Program-made: the position numbers and the translations under genes
Assembly: GCA_034401795.1 (NCBI GenBank)
Contig: CM067365.1
Span: 16,793,166-16,857,165, forward strand
DNA: 64,000 nucleotides
Reading direction: 5' to 3'
Source of the DNA: Chaetoderma sp. LZ-2023a
Lineage: Eukaryota; Mollusca; Caudofoveata; Chaetodermatida; Chaetodermatidae
Part shown: positions 27,301 through 39,300 of the stretch, in pieces
Numbering within the stretch: the first letter of the stretch is position 1
Layout of the letters: the number at the start of each line of letters is the position of its first letter
Notes under the pieces: model-generated
Database searches by the model: none
Told to the model about the DNA's origin: nothing
What the model saw: the letters and a program-made list of their open reading frames with translations, nothing else

Positions 27301-30300
27301 CTGGGCGACTTCGTTCCGCCCTGGCGGTTTATGTACGTCACAACTGTTGAGTTGTCTGAACGAATAAGAACAATCTTGCCCTGAACTTTCTGTAAGAAAT
27401 GTTCCAGGCCCAGGACTACTGCTCTTAGCTCCAGTAGATTTATATGTTCCTTTGACTGTTCCAGATTCCAAAGCCCTGATATCGTGGATTCTTCCAGGCA
27501 AGCTCCCCAGCCCTCCATCGATGCATCTGTATACACAGTCACCTGAGGGTGGGGAGGGGTTAGCATAACCCCCACCAAGAGATTCTCTGTGTCCAACCAC
27601 CATTGCAGGTGATGAATCAGAGGCGCCAACACTGACACGTTCGAGTCCAGTGAACCTGTACTCTGGGTCCATTGTGTCATGAGAAATAACTGTATCCAAT
27701 GAAACCATCAACCCCAGCATTCTCAAGTAAACCCGTGCCAGGACATGACGACTGTCGCACACTGACTGAATTAATGAGATGAGTTTCTGAACTCTCTCCT
27801 GAGTAGGAAAAACATATCCTGTCTCTAGATCGAAGAACATCCCCAGGTAAACAAACTTCTGGGATGGAGTCAGCGCTGATTTTGGGAAATTGATCATCCA
27901 GCCCAAGTCTGTGAGAGTCTTCAAAACAATCTCCAGACTGGCCGATAAACTTTCCTGGGTGTGCGCTTTCAACAGCCAGTCGTCTATGTACGTGTGGACT
28001 GCTATGCTTCTCCTGCGGAGGTATGCGGCGATCGCAAGAACCACACGGGTGAAAACCCGAGGAGCCGTGGAAATTCCGAAGGGTAACACCCTGAATTCCC
28101 ACTGTCTGCCCTGGAATGCAAATCTCAGGAAGCGACGGAAACTCCTGTGTATGGGGATGTGGAAATAAGCGTACTTCAAATCTATCGACGCTGTCCACAT
28201 TCCCCTCTCTAACCCCGCCAACACCGAGCGCACAGTCTCCATCTTGAAACTGGGCGTCTCTATGAACTTGTTCAATGGCTTGAGGTTGAGAATTGGTCTC
28301 CACCCTCCGGTGTTTTTTGTTACTAAGAACAGGGTTGAATAGAAGCCCGGACACCTTTGTGCCGGCTGAATAGCTCCTTTTTGTATGAGGGAATTTATTT
28401 CCTCCTCGATACACAACCTTTGCTCTGGATCTCTCGGATTTGGAGTCCAGATCGGCACTAGAGACAGTCGCGATGGCGGGCCTGTCATCCAATCGGGATG
28501 ATACCCGACTGAAAGCCATCGCAAGACTAAACGGTCCTGAGTTAACCGTTCCCACTCTTGCATGTGGTCGGCTAGCCGGCCTCCCACCGGTCCACCTAGG
28601 GATAGAGGTGGACATAAGGAGTGCAAGAGCGGCACTGTCTCCTTTGCCAGAAACACCGGAGCGGTTCTCACCGCGGTAACCGTCCCATCAGGAACGATTA
28701 CCACGCCCAGATCCTCGCGCGCCACGACCAGCACTGCGCGCACCTGGGTGCGCAGGCGGCTGCCTGGCTGACTGCGCCTGAGGAGCCTGCGCCCCCCTCG
28801 CTGCTGGCCGAATCGCACGCGGCCGAGGCCGACGCTGCGATGGTGGTTGGCCTCTGACCTGGCCACCACCACCACCTCGAGCCTGCAGGGGACGATACGC
28901 AGGGGGTGCGGCGCGAACGTTAGCACAACGAAGCACCTCAAACTGCTCGCGCAGCGCCCTCTGGTTATTTACCAGAGTAACCGTCTCCTGGAGGTGCCTA
29001 CATCCCTCACCTCCAAAGAGACCAGGACCTGTCATAGGCGTACGCAGTAGCCTATTGTACAGGTCCTGGGACGGGCACAGATTGTCCAAGGCAAATGTGC
29101 GCCTTGCCCGGACACTCCTGGTCACCGCCCGCGTCATACAGTCCAGAGCCAGGTTGATACCATCCTGGATGGCTCGCTGGACTGTGACCGGACTTGGCTG
29201 GCGCGATGCGGATGCTGTTACTACCCCTTGAAACAGCTGGGAGACGTGGGACAGAGCGGCAATCGAAGCCCTCCCACTCTCCTCCGCATCACGCAACGCG
29301 GTATTTGCTGAACGCAACGCCTTCGAACCCAAGACTCCCGTGTCAGAACGGGAGCCTGGCCGCGCATCCTCACCCAAAGCCGCGCGGTCATCCACGCTTG
29401 GCTTAGGTACCACACCGTACCGCTGGTAATCCAGGGGCACGATGCGGCAACGCCTGGCCACCTCGCATGGGGCCTTCGCGAGACGTCCACTCGACTTAAT
29501 GGACGTCTCCGCCGCCTCGAACATGTCAACGACATGCTCTGCCAGCGGCAGAGAAGGCATAGCGTTAGCAGTAGGCTTACCAGCTAACCACGGCCTGTGG
29601 TCACGCTGGCTAGCCGACTGCTCCACGGGCAGATCTGGTCTAACACTCACCAACCACTGGCAAGCGTCAGACCAATCCTCCTCCGTGGCTAGCTGCGAGC
29701 GCTCTACAAGACGGGGGCCTTCGTCTTCCTCCTGAGCGCAAGCAACAGAGCTTGACGGCGGATACGCTGATATCCCTGGCAAGCCAGGGAGAGCATGCGG
29801 GCCTGACAACACCGGCATGCTAATCTCACTGGCTTGACCAGGAGCAGGCGCCGTGGTAGAGCGCCGGGCACATACCGCCCCACCACGGCCCCGGCCAGCA
29901 CCAGCAACACTCTCGGCAAGCCGAGGTATGCGGTAACGCTGGCCCTCAGCGCCCAGGGCCAGTCTGAACCGTGGATTCTACCCCTGCGTGAGTAGAACCG
30001 TGGAATAAGTCGCCTGTATTCCCCGCGAGGGGTGCACAGACGTCATAATCCATGGCCACGTCCTCAGATGGCGACCCCAACAGGTAATCCTCATCCCCCT
30101 GGCCAGACAGATTAGACTCTGGGTCAGCAAAGAGAGCTAACCCGGACTGGCCAGGGAAGGTGCCATAGGAGGTACTGGCACCCGCGGTGTGCGGATACCC
30201 CTGGACTGATAAGCAGCCCGCGGGTTCCAGCGACAACCGTCCACGGCCCCTCGGCGCGGCACTAAGCCTGCTGCCAGGGTCGTGGAACGCCCCCTCTAAT

Positions 30301-33300
30301 GGGGCCACCTCTGAATCTTCGAACAACGGAAGCGTACTAAGGAAAGGTGATTCAGAGGTGGGGATTACCTGCTCCGAAGCAGATGATGAGGACAGCAAAG
30401 GATTTGGTCCAGGAAGCATGCCACGAAGCAATTCTGGAACCAAATCCTTTATTGTCCTCCTCATCTCTCCCAACATCTCGGTCCGGAAGGCCTCCATGTC
30501 CACCGCGGACGAGGCCTTCCTCTTACCCTTCTTACTCACACCCTCTCTTTTCTGCTTCTTCTTCTCCTCCTCCACTACCTTGTCCTTCGCCTGCAAGCAC
30601 AAGAATTCGGACATTAGCTCGCCCCCCCAGTGCTTACATATCTCGCAATTAAGCAAGGGACCACAGGGGCTACACTGATAACAGAGATGAGGCACAAACT
30701 TGTCCTTCAAAAACCGTCCACAGGACGCACAACCAGGTCTCTGAAACAGGGCAAAGGACGAGGAGTATGAGCAATCTAGTTAAGCTCAGAAACTCACCAA
30801 CTCAAGAGAAGGAAATGATCATAAAGATCAATATTCATCAGAAAACCAGCTTCGGACAAACTTTAATTGTTAATAAAGAGCAAGGCTGATTATGATGTCA
30901 TTAATCCTATGACAGGAAAAAATCGATCCCCAACAAACATCCAAGTGCAAGGACGAATTGTATCTCTAACCAGAACATGTGCAGAATGGACATTTCGACT
31001 ACACAACCATCAGATATATACTGATAACAATGGCAAATACTGTTAATTATCTCCCTTTCCTCTCTAAATAATTAACATCACCTCATATCAATAATTAGAT
31101 ACCTGACACTTTGTATAGACAAACCATCCAACGTGATGAACTGGAGCACTCCACCAACTGAACGCCTCTTAACTCTCTCCACCTCTAGGGGAAGGAATTG
31201 GATCAAGAGGGCAAAGTGAGAAGACCTTTATACTAGGCCTCCGACTCACTGGACATAAAATTTTTGGTTAGATAACCTAACAGTATTAGTAGGAAATGGA
31301 ACCATGGTGGAGAGAAACAAACCCTCTGCTGATGTGATGTCCATTACATATCGTCACACAGACCACCGGACATAAACACAAAGAGAGATTAGTATTATAT
31401 AGCACCTAGTTGAAATAAACCAACTAAACAAGGCGCTTATCACGGTAACCGCGAGTCCCGGAAACACATTACACCGGGGACAAAACTCGCTAATTTTACT
31501 AGAAGTCACCTGATTTAAAGGTCCTGGGCCCTCCTCTGGCGAAGTCATCCTTCCTGCCATCTTTATCAGGGATAAACACTTCCAAATTCACACAAAAAGA
31601 CTAAGAATTGAGTCAAGAAAAGCTCTAGCACAAAAACATGTGTAGACTCTCTGCCAATAAATTAGCAAAGAGGAAGTGCTAGTCTGCGCATGCGCGGTGG
31701 TGGGGCTGGCATCCGCCAGACTACGCTCTGACTCCCTGCCCAGTAGGGGCACCTAACTGTTTTAATCTGAGTGTTTATTGAGTGAAAGCCGATATTTAGC
31801 AATATCAAAAGTATTAGGGAGGTAAGTATACTCTTGATGTGAAAATGGTACAACACACATGCACAAACACAATCGCACGCATGCACCACCCACACAAATG
31901 CACACATGCATGCACACACTCACACATACGCAAACACATGCGTGCGCATATACCATACCAGATATTAAATGTCTTATTTCTAAGGATTCGCTGGTATATG
32001 CACTCCGGTCCAGAACACGCAGCATTTCTGTGTATACAGTTGAATTGGCCCACGACGGTAATGTTACATTGTTCATCCTCTGAAAACAACGATATAAATC
32101 ATATAACCCTTTGAAACCCGAGTCACAGAATATCAATTTCAAGGCAACCATACAGGTACACAGTTGAATATTTTGAACCAAATTTGACAGGAACCTGTTG
32201 CTCCCTATGGCAGCTACAGCTTCCTGTCAAATTAAGTTCAAAATATTCAACAGAATAGTTCTTGAGGCCATCCGTAAACAATAGTTTGGTTGTCCTCTCC
32301 CGACTGGCCCTAAAAAAAACCTGCCGACTCAAAATCTTTTTTTTTGTAGTTTCATGTGAAGAATTATTTTTACTTTCTACATGTCTAGGGCCCCTCCATA
32401 GCAAGGGGTAACACCGCCTCAAATCTAAGGAGAGAGTCCTACAGGCGAGCACAATAGCAACGCCAACAGAGGAGACAGCAGATGCCGTCCCACCTTGCAG
32501 GCCGCCATGACCATTCATGGGGGTCAGCAGCAAGGATCCTCCAACCCAACAGACCCAGAGTCAACACCATGGAGGAGACGCAAAGAATCCCGTTGTATTC
32601 ACCAACTCCCCACCATGGAAGCAATAGGAATTAACTTAGCAGGGTGAGCACGCACATTTTCATGTGGGTCTAACCCAACACCCACATATGTCGTTATTAT
32701 CCTTTTAGAATCCGGTGCATCCAAGCCGTTTCATACTTTTTCATTGACCACAGTGGTTGCACTCCATAAAACTGACCTTTTATGATGTCACACCTATGAC
32801 GTCCCTGTCAACCGAGGCGGCTGACATCATAAACATCCCCACCAACCCCACCACAACAGACATTAGTGACACTTCTGCAACAAGAATTATGCAAATGCGT
32901 GTGGCCTAAAGCGCCACATAGTTTCCCACACAGTGGGTTTGCACTTCATGTACGATGCAGATGAGTGTGGCCTGAAGCGCCACACAGTTTCCCACAGTGG
33001 GTTTGCGCTTCATGTACCTTCACGCACATACAAGCACTACTCCCAAACACTCACATAAATCCACGCATGCTCACAAACACTAACGCACACACCATATGGA
33101 ACATGAAACCCATACAAAATATGCCACAAAAAGCACTATTGCTTCTGATGAGTTCAAATTTTTATGAACGAAATGTTATAAAGTCTGAATCATGCCCTCA
33201 TGCATAAACTGAGGACATCAAAACCTAAACCGCTGAATAAACGAAATCTAGGATTTCTTTTTTCACGAGAGAGTTGATACTTACCTCCCTAATACTTTTG

Positions 33301-36300
33301 ATATTGCTAAATATCGGCTTTCACTCAATAAAACACTCAGATTAAAAACAGTTAGGTGCCCCTACTGGGCAGGGAGTCAGAGGTAGTCCGGCGGATGCTC
33401 GCCCCACCACCGCGCATGCGCCGACTACTACTTCCTCTGGCTCATTTATTGGCTAACACATGCAACTACCAAGAGCCTGAAGACCGAGCCTCTGTGGGGC
33501 GGAGAGGCCGGGTCAGTATCTAGGGAGGTAAGTATCAACTCTCTCGTGAAAAAAGAAATCCTAGATTTCGTTTATTTCACATCAAGAGTATACTTACCTC
33601 CCTAATACTTTTGATATTGCCAGAATTCGAAAGTGAATCTGGCGGGAGGGAGGCGAGGTCAAAAGACCAGCTCTTCCCTATACGCTTTCAAGCGTTTAAG
33701 GCACTTATGACGTCTGAAAACTGTGTGAAAACACAGTCAGGATTTGATAAACCATCGGATAACACAACCGATGCCTGAGAGATGACCGATTTGTCATATG
33801 CGCTCCCCCCCCTCCCTTGGGAGGAAGATTAAATGACCTCAATGTCCTACACGCTCTCTACGTACTAGTGCTAAGTACTATAGGACAGAGACGAAAAGGC
33901 TCCATTTTCGTATACTCTCTCTAAAGAACCACAACCCACATAAACCATCACCATATTAATAACACTGGGTAACGTGACAATACAAAACAATGAACAACAC
34001 ATGAACAAGACTGACCTTGTTGTACTAGGAAGCTGTCATCATGAATCCAGTAGAGAAGGATGATACAGTCCCGACAAGTGGTTGTCACCGTCGCTGAATG
34101 GCGAAGTATATAAGCAATGCGGAGGCACTCTTCACAAACATAAAGCGGTTATTGTTTCAAAATCGACAAGGCGAGAGGGTTAGAGGTGTCACGGAGGTAA
34201 TGGTCTGTAAAACTTGACTCACAGTGCCACTGAGCCACTGACATAATATCATCCACAGGGACCCCATTAAAAAGGGCAGTGGATGTCACGACACCGCGGA
34301 CACTGTGAGCCTTGGCCACGTCAACCTGTCGCCCGGTGGCGGATTTGTGACAAAATTGAATACATTCCACAATCCACCTAGAAATGGTGTCCTTAGACGC
34401 CCTACCATGGGGTTCAATATATGACAACCATAACGCTGACTGGTCGGTACGCCACTCCGAAGTACGCTGTTTGTACCGGAGCAGCGCCCGTACGGGGCAC
34501 CATACTTTAGAATTAGGATCATATCTAGTTAAAGATGGCAAAAAAATAGGTTGACCTGGATATTTCAATGACTGATTTTTAGACAAGAAATTAATCCTAG
34601 GTAGAAGCTTAAGGCCTTCCCCTGTAACCACAAAACGGTCAACCTCGGCTGATAAGGCGTGAATTTCACTCCTACGCCTCGCCGAGGCCGCAGCAATTAA
34701 AAATACAGTTTTAAGAGTTAACATTTTCATAGAAATGGAACTAAGTGGTTCAAAAGGCTTATCACCTAGTACCTGGAGCACCAGTGATAAACTCCAAGAC
34801 GGAATCAGTGGAGGATTCCTTGGTCTTAGATTGCCCATGCCTTTAATTAATACATTTAATGTACTTACTTCATCACTCCCCCTATTAGCCAAGCAAGGAA
34901 TAACAGTCATTAAAGCTGACTTATAACCAGCAATAGAGTTAGGCTTGAGGCTATAGGCATCATATAGGTGACAGAGGAAATCAGCCACTACCTGAATAGA
35001 TGATTCCATTGGATCAATACATCTTTTTGAGCACCATTCTGCAAATCTGTTGATTTTATAATTATATGCTCTGGAGGTTGACCCCCTCCTGGCTTTGGCC
35101 ATAAACATGGCCGCTTGCTCAGAAAAGCCCTCCTTAATTCTAGATTCCTTGACAACATCCACGCAGTCAATCGGAACATTGACGGATTGTCGTGAAGGGC
35201 CTTGCCCTGGAAGATAAGGTTGTCCATCAGAGGCAGCGGAACCGGATTGCAGACCAGAAGGTCCAGCAGATCCGTATACCACGATCGGCTTGGCCAATCC
35301 GGGGCGATCAGAAGCACTTGGCACTCCTGCTGCCTGATTTTCTGAAGCACCTTTGGAATCAGGATTGCTGGGGGGAATGCGTATGCATACATTCCCTCCC
35401 AGCTGATAGCTAACGCATCTGTTGCGAAAGCGCTTGGGTCTGGAATCGGAGAGACGTACGTCGTCATCTTCGCATTCTTCTTCATCGCGAACAAATCTAT
35501 GTTGGGTTTCCCCCAATGGTCGAACAGACGATCCGCCACACATTGATTTAGTTGCCATTCCGTGGGTAAAACACTCATCCTTCGGCTCAATGAGTCTGCT
35601 AGCAGATTTAACCTCCCCGGAATATGAACTGCTTTCAAGGTGATCCCATGATCCAGGCACCAACAAAGCAGTTTCCATGTCATCATACAGAGACTGGGCG
35701 ACTTCGTTCCGCCCTGGCGGTTTATGTAAGTCACTACCGTTGAGTTGTCTGAACGAATTAGAACAATCTTGCCCTGAACTTTCTGTAAGAAATGTTCCAG
35801 GCCCAGGACTACTGCTCTTAGCTCTAGTAGATTGATATGTTCCTTGGACTGATCCAGATCCCAAAGCCCTGATACTGTGGACTCTTCCAGACAAGCTCCC
35901 CACCCCTCCATCGATGCATCTGTATACACAGTCACCTGAGGGTGGGGAGGGGTTAGCAAAACCCCCAGCAAGAGATTCTCTGTATTCAACCACCATTGCA
36001 GGTGGTGAATCAGAGGCGCCAACACCGACACGTTCGAGTCCAGCGAACCTGAACTCTGGGTCCACTGTGTCATGAGAAACAACTGGATCGGACGCCTGCG
36101 CAAGGCGGCCTGTGGAATGACTGGTTCCAAAGAAACCATCAAGCCCAGCATTCTCAAGTAAACCCGTGCCAGGACATGACGACTGTCGCACACCGACTGA
36201 ATTACCGAGATGAGTACTTGAACCCTCTCCTGAGTGGGGTACACATACCCCGTCTCCAGATCGAAGAACATGCCCAGGTAAACAAACTTCTGGGATGGAG

Positions 36301-39300
36301 TTAGCTCTGATTTCGGGAAATTGATCAGCCAGCCCAAGTCCGAGAGAGTTTTCAAAACAATCTCCAGATTGGCTGACAACGATTCCCGGGTGTGTGCTTT
36401 CAACAGCCAGTCGTCTATGTACGTGTGGACTGCTATGCTTCTCCTGCGGAGGTATGCAGTGATCGCGAGAACCACACGGGTGAAGACCCGAGGAGCCGTG
36501 GAAATTCCGAAGGGTAACACCCTGAATTCCCACCGCCGGCCCTGAAATGCAAATCTCAGGAAGCGACGGAAACTCCTCTCTATGGGAATGTGGAAATAAG
36601 CATCCTTCAAATCTATCGACGCTGTCCACATCCCTCGCTCTAACCCCGCCAACACCGAGCGCACAGTCTCCATCTTGAAACTGGGTGTCTCGATGAACTT
36701 GTTCAACGGCTTGAGGTTGAGAATCGGCCTCCACCCTCCGGTGTTTTTTGTTACCAAGAACAGGGTTGAATAGAAGCCCGGGCACCTCTGTGCCGGCTGA
36801 ATGGCTTCTTTTAGTATGAGGGAATTTATTTCCTCCTCTATACACAACCTCTGATCCGGATCCCGTGGAATGGGAGTCCAGATCGGCGCGAGAGACAGTC
36901 GCGATGGCGGGCCTGTCACCCAGTCGGGACGATACCCGACCGAAAGCCATCGCAAGACTAAACGGTCCTGAGTCAACCGCTTCCACTCTGGCAAGCGGGC
37001 GGCCAAACGGCCGCCCACCGGTCCACCTAGGGATAGAGGTGGACATAAGGAGGGCCAGAGTGGCACTGTTCTCTCGGCCTGAAACACCGGAGTGGTTCCC
37101 ACCGCGGTAACCAGGCCATCAGGCCCGATTACCGCGACCAGATCCCCGCGCGCCCCGCCCAGCGCCGCGCGCACCACGGTGCGCGGGCGGCTGTCTGGCT
37201 GGGTGCGGCTGGGGAGCCTGCGCCCCCCTCACTGCTGGCCGAATCGCCCGTGGCCTAGGCCTACGTTGCGACGGTGGCTGGCCCCTGACCTGGCCAGCAC
37301 CACCTCGAGCCTGCAGAGGACGATACGCAGGGGGTGCCGCGCGAACACGCTCCCGCCGGAGCACCTCAAATTGTTCCCGCAGCGCCCTCTGGTTATTAAC
37401 CAGAGTGACCGTCTCCTGGAGGTGCCTGCATCCCTCACCTCCAAAGAGACCAGGACCTGTCATAGGCGTCCGCAGCAGCCTATTATACAGGTCCTGGGAC
37501 GGGCACAGATTGTCAAGCGCAAACGTGCGCCTCGCCCGGACACTTCTGGTTACCGCCCGCGTCAAACAGTCCAAAGCCAGGTTGATACCATCCTGAATGG
37601 CTCTCTGGACTGTCACCGGGCTTGGTTGGCGTGATGCGGAAGCCGCTACCACCCCTTGTAGCAGCTGGGAGACGTGGGACAGAGCGGCAATCGACGCTCT
37701 CCCACTCTCCTCCGCATCCCGCAGCGCGGCATTTGCCGAACGCAACGCGTTCGAGCACAAGACTCCCGTGTCAGAACGGGAGCCCGGCCGCGCATCTTCG
37801 CCCAAAGCCGCGCGATCATCAACGCTTGGCTTCGGCACCACACCGTACCGCTGGTAATCCAGGGGCACGATGCGGCACCGCTTCGCCACCTCGCGAGGGG
37901 CCTTCGCGAGACGTCCATTCACCTTAATGGACGCCTCTGCAGCTTCGAACATGTCCACGACATGCTCAGCAAGCGGCAGAGATGGCATAGCGGTAGCCGC
38001 CGGCCTACCAGCTAACCACGGCCTATGGTCACGCTGGCTAGCCGGCAGCTCCACGGGTAGATCTGGCCGAACACTTACCAGCCACTGGCAAGCGTCCGAC
38101 CAATCCTCCTCCGTGGCTAACTGCGAGCGCTCTACTAGACGAGGGCCTTCGTCTTCCTCCAGAGCACTCGCAGTTGATGTCGACGGCGGGTAAGCTGATA
38201 CCCCTGGCAAGCCTGGAAAAGCATGCGGGCCCGAGAGAGCAGGCATGCTAAATTCCGCGGCTTGACCAGGAGCAGGCGCCGTGGCAGAGCGCGGGGTAAA
38301 CACCGCTCTACCACGGGTCTGACCAGCACCAGCCATACCATCGGCAAGCCGAGGTATGCGGTATCCGTGGTCAACAGCACCGCCCGGGGACACCCTCTGG
38401 ACCGTGAAATCTACTCCTGCGTGAGTAGAACCATGGAACACGTCGCCTGCATTCCCCGCGAGGGGTGCACAGACGTCGTATTCCATGGCCACGTCCTCAG
38501 AAGGCGACCCCAGCAGGAGATCCTCTTCTTCCTGGCCAGAAAGATTAGACTCCGGGTCAGCAAAGAGAGCTAACCCGGACTGGCCAGGAAAGGTGCCATA
38601 GGAGGGTTTGGCACCTTCGGCGCGCGGATACCCGGGGTCTGATGAGCAGACCGCGGGTCCCAGCAACAACCGTTGTCCACGGCCCCTCGGCGCGGCGCCA
38701 TGCCTGCTGCCAGGGCCTTGGACTGCCCCCAACAAAGGGGCCACCTCTGAATCCACAACCGGACCGGACCTAAAGAGACCGGATTCAGAGGCGGGGATCA
38801 CCTGCTCGTAAGCAGATGCCGAGGACAACAAAGGAGCTGGCCCAGGGAGCATGCCACGAAGCAACTCTGGGACCAGATCCTTTATTGTCCTCTGCATCTC
38901 TTGCAACATTTCGGATCTGAAGGCCTCCATATCCACCGCGGATGAGGCCTTCTTCTTACCCTTCTTACAAACTTTCTCCTTCTTCTTCCTCTCTTCCTCC
39001 ATTACCTTCTCCCTTGCCTGCAATGCGAGAAAATCAGACATTAATTCGCCCCCCCACTGCTTACATACGTCGCACTTCAGCAACGGTCCACAGGGACTGC
39101 AGCTGAAGCACAAGTGCGGGACGAAGCGGCTTTTAAGAAACCTCCCGCAGGACGGGCAACCAGGTCTCTGAAACAGGACAAAGGACAGGGACAATGAGCA
39201 AGATAGTTAAGGTTAGCGAACTCAAAACCAACTAAAAAGAGAGGACAGGATCATCAAGATCAGAAATCAAGAAGAACCAGCCATGGACAAAACGTTAATT

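Larger units (their letters stand above)
24839..31845 (-). mobile_element. DIRS retrotransposon copy 2 (young, few breaks)
   Basis: 7.0 kb with both ends present. Inverted terminal repeats at 24839-25050 and about 31670-31845, internal complementary region 25123-25225. Minus-strand parts: gag-like region (about 28690-30760) with the N-terminal cysteine cluster, reverse transcriptase with YIDDW and LPFGISTAPRVF motifs and RNase H with VYTDASMEGWG (about 26600-28940), and tyrosine recombinase (25756 to about 26770) with HSVRG, QWH and HYLRD motifs. It carries only a few breaks. Much closer by eye to copy 4 than to copy 3, so 2 and 4 form one subfamily. Lies in the intron between exons c and d in the gene's orientation. 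Confidence 0.96.
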
